This document shows, piece by piece, positions 53,756 to 64,000 of a stretch of DNA of 64,000 bases. A program made the position numbers and the translations under genes. A model generated the notes under the pieces. That model saw only the letters and a program-made list of their open reading frames with translations, did no database searches and had not been told where the DNA came from. Source of the DNA: Pseudomonadota bacterium (GTDB taxonomy: Bacteria > Pseudomonadota > Gammaproteobacteria > Burkholderiales > Rhodocyclaceae); assembly GCA_018262195.1 (NCBI GenBank), contig JAGTRS010000001.1:62001-126000 (forward strand), written 5' to 3'. Every line of letters starts with the position of its first letter. Positions within the stretch are counted from its first letter, which is position 1.

Positions 53756-54484
53756 ATGATTGAGCCGATCCTTCTTACCGCCGCCCGCATTTCGACTTTC
53801 AATGACAAGGTGCTGCTGACCAATGCCAGCGGCTTTTTCTTTGAGCGCGACGAACGACTGTTTCTGGTCACCAGCCGGCATGTGCTGTTCGGCAAGACCA
53901 GCAAGCATTTTCCGACCCGAATCGAGATCGAACTGCACACCAATGCAGCCAACGTCGCCGAATCCACTGGCTTTTCCATTCCGCTTTACCGCAATGGGAA
54001 AAGCATCTGGCGCCAGGGTCTGGATGCGGCAGGCGAAATCGACGTCGGCGTCATCGAAATCGACCGCAAGGCCTTGCCCAAGACAGCCGTCTATCGGGCC
54101 TTCAGCCCGACGCACCTGTTGAGCAGCCTCGATCAGGTTGAGGTTGGCTCCTCATTGCTGATTGTCGGCTTCCCGCTCGGCTTTCATGACGCACTGCATC
54201 ACACGCCGGTGGTACGCCATGCCATCATCGCCTCGTCGTTCGGTCTGCGTTTTCAGGGGGAAGGGTTCTTTTTGACCGATGCCCGCACCCATCGCGGCAG
54301 CAGTGGTGCGCCGGTGGTCATGCGAATAGCCCAGTCGACACCGGGTCACGGCGATCTGCCGTGGATGCTGCTCGGCATTCATTCCTCTCGCTTCGATGTC
54401 GGGAATCGTGATCTGGTCGAGGATGAAGCGCTGGGGCTGAACGGTGCCTGGTACGCCGACATCCTGCTCAAGCTGACCGAGTAG
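53756..54484 (+). CDS. Trypsin-like serine peptidase domain protein
   Basis: A 242-residue protein with a chymotrypsin-fold pattern: His in LVTSRHVLF (about residue 44), Asp in EIDVGVIEI (about residue 99), and nucleophile Ser in THRGSSGAPVV (about residue 183). The triad order and spacing fit a stand-alone trypsin_2 domain. No signal peptide or PDZ domain is visible, so it appears cytosolic. This is unusual for a DegP relative, although a start further upstream is possible. It converges with the transaldolase gene 13 nt away. Confidence 0.8.
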   Translation: MIEPILLTAARISTFNDKVLLTNASGFFFERDERLFLVTSRHVLFGKTSKHFPTRIEIELHTNAANVAESTGFSIPLYRNGKSIWRQGLDAAGEIDVGVIEIDRKALPKTAVYRAFSPTHLLSSLDQVEVGSSLLIVGFPLGFHDALHHTPVVRHAIIASSFGLRFQGEGFFLTDARTHRGSSGAPVVMRIAQSTPGHGDLPWMLLGIHSSRFDVGNRDLVEDEALGLNGAWYADILLKLTE

Positions 54485-54497
54485 CAGAACTCCTGAT

Positions 54498-55622
54498 TCA
54501 ATGCCCTGCCGGCGTGGCGTTTTCCGCCTGCAGGCCAAGCAATATCTTTTCATAAGCTTCGGCAAACAACTGCACGCCGTCCAGTTGCAGGCTTTCACCG
54601 ACTGCATTCAGGTCGATGCCCAGTTCCATCAGCGCTTCAATGTGAATTTGGGCTTCATCCAGCCCAACCGGCAGGCTATTGGCCACCTGCCCGTGTTTTC
54701 GAAAAGCCGCCAGCGTTGCATCAGGCAGCGTATTGATGCTTTCTGCTCCGATCAGCGGTTCGACATAGAGCACATCGCTGTACGCCAGGTTCTTGCTGCC
54801 AGTGCTGGCCCACAAGGGAGTCTGCGGTCTGGCGCCGGCCAGACGAAGCAGCGCAAAGTCCGGCCCATGGAAAATATCGCGGTATCGGCCATGACAGCAT
54901 TTGGCCAGCGCGACACCGGCTCGCCCGCTGAGTCGTGCAGCGTGCGCGGTAGCCAGTGCATCGAGACGTTTATCGACCACCGTATCGACTCGACTGAGAA
55001 AGATGCTGGCCACCGAACGCAAGTGCCGGGCTTGCCCCCCACTCTCCACCCAGCGCAAAGCGCCGCGCAGGTAGGCCTGAGCAACTGCCTCGTACTGCGC
55101 CAGTGAAAAAATCAGGGTGACGTTAACCGACACCCCTGCCGCGCTCAAAGCTTCGAAAGCAGCAATTCCCGCTGGCGTCCCCGGTACCTTGATCAGCAGA
55201 TTGTCGCGCCCGACCGCAGCGGACAGACGATGGGCTGCGGCGATGGTGCCGGCCGTATCGTTGGCCAGCGCCGGCGAAACCTCCAGACTGACATATCCGC
55301 TTTCACCACGGCTGGCCCGGAAAGCCGGCAGCAACATGGCACAGGCCGCACGGATATCGGCGATGACCAGCGATTCGTAACAGGCCTCGGCATCCAGACC
55401 TTCGCCCCGCAAGCGTTCCAGGTCGTCACGGTAATAGGGACTGCCGGCGATGGCCTTCTCGAAAATGGACGGGTTGGAGGTGACGCCATCGACCCCGTCC
55501 TCGTTGATCAGGCGTTGCAGGCCACCTTCGCGCAGCAAGGTGCGTGACAGGTTGTCGAGCCAGATGTGTTGGCCGAGTTTCTTGAGCGCCAGCAGCGGGT
55601 TGGTATTTACGGATCTGTTCAT
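54498..55622 (-). CDS. tal: Transaldolase
   Basis: A 374-residue cytosolic enzyme of the longer transaldolase class. It transfers dihydroxyacetone units between sugar phosphates of the pentose phosphate pathway. Motifs are GVTSNPSIFEKAI near residue 43, SLEVSP near residue 107, LLIKVPGTPAG near residue 138, NVTLIFS near residue 162, and WASTGSKN near residue 280. The Schiff-base Lys lies in the KVPGT strand. Its ATG shares a base with the phosphoketolase stop (TGATG), so the two enzymes are made together. Confidence 0.95.
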   Translation of the reverse strand: MNRSVNTNPLLALKKLGQHIWLDNLSRTLLREGGLQRLINEDGVDGVTSNPSIFEKAIAGSPYYRDDLERLRGEGLDAEACYESLVIADIRAACAMLLPAFRASRGESGYVSLEVSPALANDTAGTIAAAHRLSAAVGRDNLLIKVPGTPAGIAAFEALSAAGVSVNVTLIFSLAQYEAVAQAYLRGALRWVESGGQARHLRSVASIFLSRVDTVVDKRLDALATAHAARLSGRAGVALAKCCHGRYRDIFHGPDFALLRLAGARPQTPLWASTGSKNLAYSDVLYVEPLIGAESINTLPDATLAAFRKHGQVANSLPVGLDEAQIHIEALMELGIDLNAVGESLQLDGVQLFAEAYEKILLGLQAENATPAGH

Positions 55623-58009
55623 CACTTCGCTCCCGGCCATTGCCAGTCGAGGATTTCCGGCATGTCCTCACCGTGTTCAAGGATGTATTGCGTGTGCTCG
55701 TTGAGCTTGTCACGCATGGCCTGCTTGATGTGCGCTGCCTGGGCGTGCAGTTTCGGCACCCGCTTGGCCACGTCCATGACCAGATGAAAACGGTCCAGAT
55801 GGTTGAGCACGACCATGTCGAAAGGCGTCGTCGTCGTACCCTCTTCCTTGTAGCCGCGCACGTGCAGGTTGGTGTTAGTGCGCCGGTAGGTCAGCCGGTG
55901 AATCAGCCAGGGGTAGCCGTGGTAGGCGAAGATGATCGGCTTGTCCGTGGTGAACAGCGAATCGAACTCGTCGCTCGACAGCCCGTGTGGATGCTCTTCC
56001 TGCGGCTGCAGGGTCATCAGGTCGACGACGTTGATGCAGCGGATTTTGAGGGTCGGCGTCAGTTTGTGCAGGATGTCGATGGCGGCCAGCATTTCCAGCG
56101 TCGGCACGTCGCCGGCCGAAGCAAGCACGATGTCCGGTTCGCCCGGCTGGTCGTTGCAGGCCCATTCCCACAGGCCGATACCGGCGCTGGCGTGGTTGAT
56201 CGCTGCTTCCATATCCAGCCACTGCCAGTCCGGCTGCTTGCCGGCGACGATGACATTGACCAGGTTGCGGCTCTTCAGGCAGCGGTCGGTGACGTACAGC
56301 AGCGTGTTGGCATCCGGCGGCAGATAGACGCGGATGATGTCGGCCTTCTTATTCACGACGTGGTCGATGAAGCCGGGGTCCTGATGCGAAAAGCCGTTGT
56401 GATCCTGCCGCCAGACATGCGAGGTGAGCAGGATGTTGAGCGAGGCAATCGGCCGCCGCCAGGGAATCTCGCCGCACATCTTGAGCCATTTGGCGTGCTG
56501 GTTGAACATCGAATCGACGATGTGGATGAAGGCTTCGTAGCAGGAAAAAAGGCCATGGCGACCGGTCAGCAGGTAGCCTTCGAGCCAGCCCTGGCAGGCA
56601 TGTTCGGACAGCACTTCCATGACCCGGCCATCGGGCGCCAGATGGTCGTCACCTTCGAGATGCTCGGCCATCCAGGTCCGGTTGGTGACTTCAAACAGCG
56701 CACCGAGACGGTTGGAGGCCGTTTCATCCGGCCCGAAGACGCGGAAATTGTCGGGGTTCTGGCGCATCACGTCGCGCAGGAAGACGCCCATGGCTCGCGT
56801 TGCTTCGGCCACCGATCCACCTGGGCTCGGCACCGCCACGGCGTAGTCGCGAAAATCCGGCAAACGGAGGTCGCGCAACAGGGCGCCGCCGTTGGCGTTC
56901 AGGTTGGCGCCCATGCGCCGTTGGCCTGTTGGAGCCAGCGCGGCGATCTCCGGCATCAGCCGGCCATCTTTATCAAACAATTCCGCTGGCTTGTAAGAGG
57001 CCATCCATTCACCCAGCAATTGGACGTGCTCCGGCTTGTCCATGTCGCTGAACGGCACCTGATGCGAACGCCAGGAGCCTTCGCTCTGCTTGCCATCGAC
57101 GGTTTTCGGCCCGGTCCACCCTTTGGGCGAACGGAGGATGATCATCGGCCAGCGCGGCCGGCTTTCATCGCCACCTTCGCGCGCCCGACGCTGAATGGCG
57201 GCAATGCTCGCCATTGCGGTGTCGACTGCCGCCGCCATCAACTGGTGCATGGTTTCCGGATCGTCGCCCTCGACAAAGATCGGCTGGTAGCCGTAGCCAA
57301 CGAACAGGCATTCCAGTTCCATGTGGCTGATCCGGGCCAGGATGGTCGGGTTGGCGATCTTGTAACCATTGAGGTGAAGGATGGGCAGCACGGCACCATC
57401 AGTGCGCGGATTAAGGAATTTGTTGGAGTGCCAGGAAGTCGCCAGCGGTCCGGTCTCCGCCTCACCATCACCGACGACACAGCAGGTGATCAGGTGCGGG
57501 TTGTCGAACACCGCACCGTAGGCATGGAACAGGGCGTAACCGAGTTCGCCGCCTTCGTGGATCGAGCCCGGCGTATCCGGCGAGGCATGGCTGGGAATGC
57601 CGCCAGGGAAGGAGAACTGGCGGAACAGCCGGCGCATGCCCTCCTCGTCTTGGGATATGTTCTGGTAAAACTCGCTGTAGCTGCCTTCCAGCCAGGTGTT
57701 CGCCACCACGCCCGGACCACCGTGGCCTGGGCCGGCGATGAAGATCATGTTCAGACCGTGCTGCCGGATCGCCCGGTTCATATGCACGTAGATGAAGTTA
57801 AGACCCGGCGTCGTGCCCCAGTGCCCCAGTAGCCGTGGCTTGATGTGTGCCAGCGTGAGCGGCGTTTTGAGCAGCGGGTTGTCAAGCAAATAGATCTGCC
57901 CGACCGACAGATAATTGGCGGCGCGCCACCAGGCGTTCATTCGGTCGAGTTCGTCGGCCGCCAGCGGAGTGTGAGTGGTGAGCATTTGCTTATCCTTGAT
58001 CGTGTTCAT
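55622..58009 (-). CDS. xfp: Phosphoketolase (xylulose-5-P/fructose-6-P)
   Basis: A 795-residue thiamine-diphosphate enzyme that splits xylulose 5-phosphate or fructose 6-phosphate to acetyl phosphate plus glyceraldehyde 3-phosphate or erythrose 4-phosphate. Family signatures are [14 protein letters not shown] near residue 28, [11 protein letters not shown] near residue 62, GPGHGGPG near residue 93, and the ThDP motif [16 protein letters not shown] near residue 178. Length is typical (about 790). Its ATG overlaps the cbpM stop (ATGA). Linking a DnaJ-type chaperone pair to phosphoketolase and transaldolase in one operon suggests a stress-induced carbon bypass. Confidence 0.96.
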   Translation of the reverse strand: MNTIKDKQMLTTHTPLAADELDRMNAWWRAANYLSVGQIYLLDNPLLKTPLTLAHIKPRLLGHWGTTPGLNFIYVHMNRAIRQHGLNMIFIAGPGHGGPGVVANTWLEGSYSEFYQNISQDEEGMRRLFRQFSFPGGIPSHASPDTPGSIHEGGELGYALFHAYGAVFDNPHLITCCVVGDGEAETGPLATSWHSNKFLNPRTDGAVLPILHLNGYKIANPTILARISHMELECLFVGYGYQPIFVEGDDPETMHQLMAAAVDTAMASIAAIQRRAREGGDESRPRWPMIILRSPKGWTGPKTVDGKQSEGSWRSHQVPFSDMDKPEHVQLLGEWMASYKPAELFDKDGRLMPEIAALAPTGQRRMGANLNANGGALLRDLRLPDFRDYAVAVPSPGGSVAEATRAMGVFLRDVMRQNPDNFRVFGPDETASNRLGALFEVTNRTWMAEHLEGDDHLAPDGRVMEVLSEHACQGWLEGYLLTGRHGLFSCYEAFIHIVDSMFNQHAKWLKMCGEIPWRRPIASLNILLTSHVWRQDHNGFSHQDPGFIDHVVNKKADIIRVYLPPDANTLLYVTDRCLKSRNLVNVIVAGKQPDWQWLDMEAAINHASAGIGLWEWACNDQPGEPDIVLASAGDVPTLEMLAAIDILHKLTPTLKIRCINVVDLMTLQPQEEHPHGLSSDEFDSLFTTDKPIIFAYHGYPWLIHRLTYRRTNTNLHVRGYKEEGTTTTPFDMVVLNHLDRFHLVMDVAKRVPKLHAQAAHIKQAMRDKLNEHTQYILEHGEDMPEILDWQWPGAK

Positions 58010-58332
58010 TGGGCACCTGCCTTGCGTAGACGGGCTTGCAGGGATTCGAGTTCGTCGAGTAGTTGCAGGGCCAGCGCGGCGCCGGCCAGATTGACGCCGA
58101 GGTCGCGTTGCAGCCGGATGGCGACCGTGGCACGTCGCAGGTGGGTGCCGGTGAAACGCCAGCGATGCGGTTCCCGGCCGATGGGTGACAAAACCCCTTC
58201 ATCGACCAGTTCGACGATGGTTTCTACCTGCACGGCGCAGGCCTGGCAGACTTCGCTGATGGTCAGGTCGGTTTGCTCTTCAAGAATGATCGCGCTGGGT
58301 TGCGGCAGCATTTTGTCTTTATCCTTATCCAT
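58006..58332 (-). CDS. cbpM: CbpM-like modulator of CbpA
   Basis: A 108-residue cytosolic protein with a MerR-like helix-turn-helix fold ([26 protein letters not shown]). It ends in a helical segment ([20 protein letters not shown]). CbpM binds the J-domain of CbpA and blocks its DnaK-stimulating activity. It begins 2 nt after the cbpA stop and overlaps phosphoketolase by 4 nt. The N-terminus MDKDKDKM is repetitive. An internal ATG at residue 8 is an alternative start. Confidence 0.88.
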   Translation of the reverse strand: MDKDKDKMLPQPSAIILEEQTDLTISEVCQACAVQVETIVELVDEGVLSPIGREPHRWRFTGTHLRRATVAIRLQRDLGVNLAGAALALQLLDELESLQARLRKAGAQ

Positions 58333-58334
58333 GC

Positions 58335-59282
58335 TTACGCTCCCAGTCTGGATCGCGGCTTGAAGGACTTGAACTGCTCGGCCATGCCGGCATAGAAGGC
58401 CTGGTCGGCGTCGTTTTCGGCCACCGGCAAAACCACCTGCAGCACAACGTAAAAGTCGCCGGGCGTAGTGCCCGGAATGCCCCGCCCCTTGAGCCGCAGC
58501 TTGCCGCCGGCTTTCGAATTGGGCGGAACCTTCAGGTCGACCGTGGCATTCGGCGTCGGCACACTGACTGTTGCCCCGAGGGCCGCTTCCCATGGCGCCA
58601 GCGGCAAGTCGAGAAAGACATCGCGCTGCTCGACACGAAAATGGGCATGTGGATTGAACGCCACCTCCAGATAGAGATCGCCCGCCTTGCCTTGCCCGAT
58701 GCCCGGTGCGCCCTGCCCGGCCAGCCGAATATGCTGCCCGGCGCGAACGCCGCGCGGAATGGTCACATTCAGCTTGTGGGAGCGCATCGTCACCCGGCCG
58801 TTGGCATCCGCCTCAGGCGTGCCGAGCGTAATCACCCGGGTCGCGCCGCTATAGGTGTCGGCCAGATCGATCATGACCTGGGCGTGCCTGTCCTCGCCGC
58901 GGGCATGAAACGCCTGCTGGCCCCGACTGGCACCAGCGAAACCATGCCCATACAGGGATTCGAAAAAATCGCTGAAATCCTCGGCGCCCCTGGCGTTTGC
59001 ACCGTCGCCGGAGAACTCGAACCCGGCGTTCCAGTCCGGCGGCGGCCGGAAATCCTGCCCAGCCTGCCAATTGGCGCCCAGCCGGTCGTAGGCGGCACGC
59101 TTTTCCAGATCCTTGAGCACCGCATTGGCTTCGCCGAGTTCCTTGAAACGGACTTCGGCCTCGGGATCCTTGCTGACATCCGGATGGTACTTGCGAGCCA
59201 GTTTGCGATAGGCCCGCTTGATCTCGTCCTGGGTCGCGTCCCGCGCCACACCCATGATCTTGTAATAGTCCTTGAATTCCAT
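58335..59282 (-). CDS. cbpA: CbpA, DnaJ-family co-chaperone / curved DNA-binding protein
   Basis: A 315-residue protein. Its J domain (residues 1-70) has the HPD motif in ARKYHPDVSKD. A Gly/Phe-poor linker follows, then two DnaJ C-terminal beta domains (about 125-305; VTIPRGVRAGQHIRLAGQG, LDLPLAPWEAALGATV, LRLKGRGIPG). The zinc finger is absent, as expected for CbpA. It stimulates DnaK and can bind nucleoid DNA in stationary phase. The ATG at 59282 follows GAGGAAAGCCTCACC. Together with cbpM it forms the canonical pair. Confidence 0.95.
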   Translation of the reverse strand: MEFKDYYKIMGVARDATQDEIKRAYRKLARKYHPDVSKDPEAEVRFKELGEANAVLKDLEKRAAYDRLGANWQAGQDFRPPPDWNAGFEFSGDGANARGAEDFSDFFESLYGHGFAGASRGQQAFHARGEDRHAQVMIDLADTYSGATRVITLGTPEADANGRVTMRSHKLNVTIPRGVRAGQHIRLAGQGAPGIGQGKAGDLYLEVAFNPHAHFRVEQRDVFLDLPLAPWEAALGATVSVPTPNATVDLKVPPNSKAGGKLRLKGRGIPGTTPGDFYVVLQVVLPVAENDADQAFYAGMAEQFKSFKPRSRLGA

Positions 59283-59295
59283 GGTGAGGCTTTCC

Positions 59296-59475
59296 TCAGG
59301 CCGGATCTGTCCCGACCACAACCGGCGGGGACTCGGCCGGTTCCGGCATCACCGCTCTTTCCCCGGAGCCATCCTTCTCTGCCGGCAGCAACGAAGCAAT
59401 CGGCGCCCAGTGGCGACAACCGGTTTGTGTCGCGCGGTGTCGCGTACCCGGCAGGTATTCGATTTCGTCATTCAT
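59296..59475 (-). CDS. Putative 59-residue protein heading the cbpA operon
   Basis: Reads MNDEIEYLPGTRHRATQTG then a Cys-Trp segment (CRHWAPIASLLP) and a Pro/Glu-rich tail. There is no known family. It is supported by CGGAG spaced 7 nt before the ATG at 59475, by its position 13 nt before cbpA, and by the predicted promoter at site E, which would make it the first gene of the transcript. It could also be an unused frame in a long leader. Confidence 0.5.
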   Translation of the reverse strand: MNDEIEYLPGTRHRATQTGCRHWAPIASLLPAEKDGSGERAVMPEPAESPPVVVGTDPA

Positions 59476-59556
59476 TACGGATCTCCGTTGCCTGAGCAGC
59501 CGATTGCTGTCGTCACGACTATGCATGCCCTCGGCAAACGATTCGGTGTGCCAGCC

Positions 59557-59562
59557 AACATA
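59557..59562 (-). promoter_or_regulatory. -10-like hexamer for the cbpA-xfp operon
   Basis: TATGTT on the minus strand at -12 to -7 relative to site E centred at -41.5. A leader of about 75 nt to the ATG at 59475 is implied. Confidence 0.5.
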
Positions 59563-59581
59563 GATGCCAATGAATTTCACA

Positions 59582-59601
59582 TGTGTGTGTTGGCGAACAG
59601 A
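59582..59601. promoter_or_regulatory. Palindromic operator, site E (cbpA operon / CHRD divergent promoter)
   Basis: TGTGTgTGTtgGCGaACAGA. The right half matches site B exactly (GGCGAACAGA) and the left half is degenerate. It lies between the divergent cbpA-xfp operon and the CHRD gene. The site centre is 116 nt from the first minus-strand ATG, the same distance as site D to its gene. Confidence 0.58.
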
Positions 59602-59659
59602 GCCAGTTATCTCTCCGGCGCACCATCAAGACTCACCCACTGATTTGAAGGCGTAAAAA

Positions 59660-60112
59660 ATGACCATCCAATCACGACCCGCCCGCCTGCTCTGCCGCCT
59701 TGTACCGCTGGCAATATTGTTGGCCGCCACCAACCTCTACGCCGACTCACCAATTTCCGTTTCCCTGACCGGTGCCGCCGAGGTGCCGCCAGTGACCACC
59801 GCGGCCACCGGCATGGTGAACATCAGCGTTATGCCGAATCGCACCGTCAGCGGCAGTATCGACACCAGGGGCATGGTCCCGACGATGGCGCACATCCATG
59901 AGGGCGCCGTCGGCAAGAATGGGCCGCCGATCATCACCCTGATCAAAAAGGACGAGAACGTTTTCACCGTCCCGGCCGATGCCAGATTCAGCGAAGCCCA
60001 ATACACCAGCTACCTGGCCGGCAATATGTACGTGAACGTGCATAGCCAGGCTTATCCGAACGGCGAAATCCGCGCCCAGCTGCCCGGCAAGCCGATACGC
60101 ATCGCCAATTGA
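59660..60112 (+). CDS. CHRD-domain exported protein
   Basis: A 150-residue protein with signal peptide (LVPLAILLAATNLYA) and one CHRD domain: VSLTGAAEVPPVTT, TMAHIHEGAVGKNGPPI, YVNVHSQAYPNGEIRAQL. CHRD is a chordin-type beta domain found in secreted proteins. The conserved His residues (HIHEG, VHS) suggest metal binding, but no activity is established. The gene is divergent from the cbpA operon. Confidence 0.93.
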   Translation: MTIQSRPARLLCRLVPLAILLAATNLYADSPISVSLTGAAEVPPVTTAATGMVNISVMPNRTVSGSIDTRGMVPTMAHIHEGAVGKNGPPIITLIKKDENVFTVPADARFSEAQYTSYLAGNMYVNVHSQAYPNGEIRAQLPGKPIRIAN

Positions 60113-60133
60113 CCTGAACCCCGAGGACTAACC

Positions 60134-60331
60134 ATGAAAAAACTACTCGTACTGATGCTCGCCGTCGGTAGTCTGCTCTCCGGCTGCGTCGTTTACGACA
60201 CGCCATACCGGGATAGCGGCGAACATCGCCGGGATCGCGATGGCGGCCCGAATCGAGGCGAACGGGATCATGACCGCGATGGTGTTCCGGATAGCCAGGA
60301 CAGGCGTCCGAATAACCCCAGCCGATACTGA
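60134..60331 (+). CDS. Small lipoprotein with Asp/Arg-rich tail
   Basis: A 65-residue protein with signal peptide and lipobox LLSGC (Cys about residue 18), then a hydrophilic, repetitive Asp/Arg/Gly tail (HRRDRDGGPNRGERDHDRDG). The tail contains DxDxDG-like calcium-binding-type spacing (DHDRDGVPDSQD, as in thrombospondin type 3 repeats). It starts 21 nt after the CHRD gene, so the two are co-transcribed. Confidence 0.78.
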   Translation: MKKLLVLMLAVGSLLSGCVVYDTPYRDSGEHRRDRDGGPNRGERDHDRDGVPDSQDRRPNNPSRY

Positions 60332-60546
60332 GAAATCACATCCGTTGATCAGCTGACTACCGAATTTCCCTGTAAAAGCGGGACTCCCGGCGACTATTGC
60401 ATCATCGTCGCCATCCACTGGCGGACCATCCTGATCAACGGTGACTTCATCACCAGCCACTTCATTCCCTGAAGCAGGCAGCGCTTGGGAACAAGCCGGT
60501 TTTCCCGTTGTCCAGCGTAGACCAGGCCGCAAAGGCGGAGACAGGC

Positions 60547-61982
<1,436 letters not shown>

Positions 61983-61986
<4 letters not shown>

Positions 61987-63446
61987 ACTGCGCCACCGAA
62001 TCGCACGCCTATGTGATCTTCGGGGCAACGGGCAATCTGGCAATGGCCAAGCTCCTGCCTGCCTTGTACCAGTTGCACCGCCTCGGGCAGCTGGCGCCGG
62101 ATGTCCGCATTCTCGGTTGCGGTCGCACGCCTTATACGCGAGATGGCTGGCATGGCGAAGTGCGGCAGCGTCTGGAGGTCAGCGATCCGGTACTGGTCGA
62201 CAGCTTTCTCCAGCGCCTCGACTATCTCGCCGGCAACCTGGAAGACACGGTCTTCTATCAGGCGCTGGACAGCTGGATTGGCGCCGGCGAATGCGGCAGC
62301 AACGTGATTTTCTACCTCTCGGTCAGCCCTGCGTTCTACGCGCCGATCACCGTCAGGCTGGCCCAGGCCGGTTTGCTGGCGGAGCGCACTGGCTGGCGGC
62401 GGATGGTGATCGAAAAACCCTTCGGCCACGACCTCCAATCGGCCCGCGACTTGCAGCATGAGCTCAATACGCACCTGAAAGAAGAGCAGATTTACCGGAT
62501 CGATCATTACGTTGGCAAGGAATCCGTCCAGAACCTGTTGGTACTGCGCTTTGCCAACATGATCCTCGAACCCTTGTGGAACCGGCACTACATCGACCAG
62601 GTTCAGATCACGCATGCCGAAACCATTGGTCTGGATGGGCGAGCCAATTACTACGACCGGCATGGCGGCGCGACGCGCGACATGATCCAGAGCCACCTGC
62701 TGCAGGTTCTCGCCTTGCTGGCGATGGAGCCGCCGGTCTCGCTGGAGGCCGAGTCGCTGCGTGATGAAAAGGTCAAGGTGATGCGCTCGATTCGCCGACT
62801 TGAGGCACCACAACTGGCCAGCCACGCGGTGCGTGCCCAGTACGCCGGCTATCAGCAGGAAACCGGCGTCGCCGCCGGCAGCCATACCGAGACCTATGCC
62901 GCGCTGAAGCTCTACGTGGATAACTGGCGCTGGCGCGACGTGCCCTTCTATCTGCGCACCGGCAAGCGCCTCAAGGAACGGCGTTCGATGGTTGCCGTGC
63001 GTTTCCGCGAACCGCCAATGCAGCTGTTTCAGGGAACCGGCGCCTCTGCCGTGCACCCGAACTGGCTGCTGATCGGCATTCAGCCGGACGATGTGGTGCA
63101 GATGGAAATATCGGCCAAGGTGCCCGGCCAGGAAACGCGCACCCGTCAGATATCGATGGATGCCTCGGTCGGCAATCCTGGCGAACGCAAGGCCGATGCA
63201 TACGAAGACTTGCTGATGGATGTCATTCAAGGCGATCGATCCCTCTTCCTGCGCTATGACGAGGTGAAGGCGGCGTGGAATGTCGTCGATCCTGTCATGC
63301 GCGGCTGGGCCGAGGATGAACGCCCGCCATTGCAGTATCCGGTCGGCAGTTGGGGCCCGAAAGCAGCCGACCAGATATTTGGTCAGGCAGACCGGTCATG
63401 GCGGCAGACATTAAGCTGCAATGGCAAACCGGAAGGCGAAATCTGA
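61983..63446 (+). CDS. zwf: Glucose-6-phosphate 1-dehydrogenase
   Basis: A 487-residue enzyme making 6-phosphogluconolactone and NADPH. The coenzyme motif FGATGNLAMAKLLPAL is near residue 13 and the active-site signature RIDHYVGKE near residue 173. EKPFGHD near residue 142 and RTGKRLKER near residue 326 are also conserved. Gly-Asp-Leu of the usual GASGDLA motif is Gly-Asn-Leu here. The ATG overlaps the gnd stop (ATGA), and the stop overlaps the pgl start (TGATG). Confidence 0.96.
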
Positions 63447-64000
63447 TGCTGCCGGTCAACACCAAAATATTGGCAAATCCGGAGGAGGTAGCCGCTCAGG
63501 CCTGCCGCATCATCATCGCCGAAGCCGAGGCCGCGATTCGCGAACGGCAGGTATTTCGTATCGTTCTGGCAGGTGGCAGCACGCCGCAGCGGACCTATGA
63601 AATGCTCGCCGGAATGGTTCAGGACTGGCGTGCCTGGGAAATATTCTGGAGCGACGAACGCTGCCTGCCGGCGGACCACCCCGGACGAAATTCACAGTTG
63701 GCACACGAGGTCTGGCTGGCACGCGTCGCGATACCGGCCGGGCAGATACACCTGATTCCGGCCGAACATGGTGCGGCGCGTTCAGCTGAAGAATATTCAG
63801 CCCTCATTCGAGATAAACAGCCGTTCGATCTGGTGCTGCTCGGCATGGGGGAAGATGGGCATACGGCCAGTCTGTTTTCGGCGAACAGCAACCCCGCCAC
63901 CCCGGTGATCGCGGTGCACAGCTCCCCCAAGCCACCCAGCGAGCGGGTCAGCCTGAACTTCCAGACATTGCGGGCCTGCCGCAAGCAACTGGTCCTGGTC
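63446..64000 (+). CDS. pgl: 6-phosphogluconolactonase, 3' partial
   Basis: The 185 visible residues show the Pgl/NagB-like fold with VLAGGSTPQRTYEML near residue 31, WEIFWSDERCLP near residue 63, and the signature LLGMGEDGHTASLF near residue 130. It hydrolyses 6-phosphogluconolactone, completing the oxidative pentose phosphate branch encoded by this operon. The C-terminus lies beyond the window. Start overlaps the zwf stop by 1 nt. Confidence 0.94.
   Translation, partial: MLPVNTKILANPEEVAAQACRIIIAEAEAAIRERQVFRIVLAGGSTPQRTYEMLAGMVQDWRAWEIFWSDERCLPADHPGRNSQLAHEVWLARVAIPAGQIHLIPAEHGAARSAEEYSALIRDKQPFDLVLLGMGEDGHTASLFSANSNPATPVIAVHSSPKPPSERVSLNFQTLRACRKQLVLV

Noticed and set aside
55640-57832. 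730-codon open frame on the plus strand
   Set aside because: Antisense to phosphoketolase, which has intact ThDP motifs. No recognisable protein features on the plus strand.

Overview
The window is a GC-rich, densely packed chromosomal segment of a free-living Gram-negative bacterium. Gene content points to a betaproteobacterium of the Rhodocyclales type (Dechloromonas/Azonexus-like): a PEP-CTERM protein, many PAS/GGDEF/HD-GYP signalling proteins, FliW, a DUF1538 permease with PII-like partners, and heavy-metal efflux genes. That placement is inference from gene content, not a database match. There are no rRNA genes, prophages, CRISPR arrays or complete IS elements. One tRNA-Val gene is present.

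Region 1 (1-29.4 kb) is mostly housekeeping. It starts with the left part of a heavy-metal RND efflux operon on the minus strand: a CzcI-like small protein, a TolC-like channel, a small membrane protein and an adaptor cut by the window edge. Next come a hexose-6-phosphate mutarotase, rlmJ, a MazG-like pyrophosphohydrolase, a dicarboxylate/amino-acid symporter, a gamma carbonic anhydrase, an HExxH exported protein and an AlkD-like repair protein. The AlkD-like gene has a MITE-like repeat sitting on its stop codon. Then follow fliW, tex, a ferric-reductase-like flavoprotein, an ArsC/Spx-like protein, hslO with a degenerate zinc centre, a histidine kinase and a GlcD-like oxidase. rimO is interrupted by an out-of-frame deletion. 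An HD-GYP protein, a translationally coupled PII-PII-DUF1538 unit and a 1273-residue hybrid kinase complete the region.

Region 2 (29.6-45.3 kb) holds tRNA-Val, a 42-residue lysine-rich peptide gene and, divergent from it, a Crp/Fnr regulator fused to a coiled-coil/PAS module. These are followed by DUF1840, a CheB-CheR-PAS fusion and a hybrid kinase carrying the same coiled-coil/PAS module. A 2.9-kaa cyclic beta-1,2-glucan synthase converges on this cluster.

Region 3 (45.3-64 kb) is rich in stress and envelope genes: two BON lipoproteins, a REC-PAS-GGDEF-EAL protein, an encapsulated-ferritin-like protein without encapsulin, DUF883, DUF3309, SYLF, lmo0937-type and CHRD proteins, a trypsin-like protein and a PEP-CTERM protein. 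Two carbon-metabolism units close the window: cbpA-cbpM-phosphoketolase-transaldolase on the minus strand and gnd-zwf-pgl on the plus strand.

The main discovery candidate links regions 2 and 3. Five intergenic copies of a 20-bp palindrome (T-Y/A-TGT-n-CGC-nn-GCG-n-ACA-K-A type) lie upstream of the Crp-PAS gene and the stress genes. In most of them a TAnnnT hexamer lies exactly where a sigma-70 -10 box falls if the palindrome is centred at -41.5. This is the class II geometry of Crp/Fnr activators. I infer an autoregulated Crp-PAS stress regulon that includes the phosphoketolase operon.
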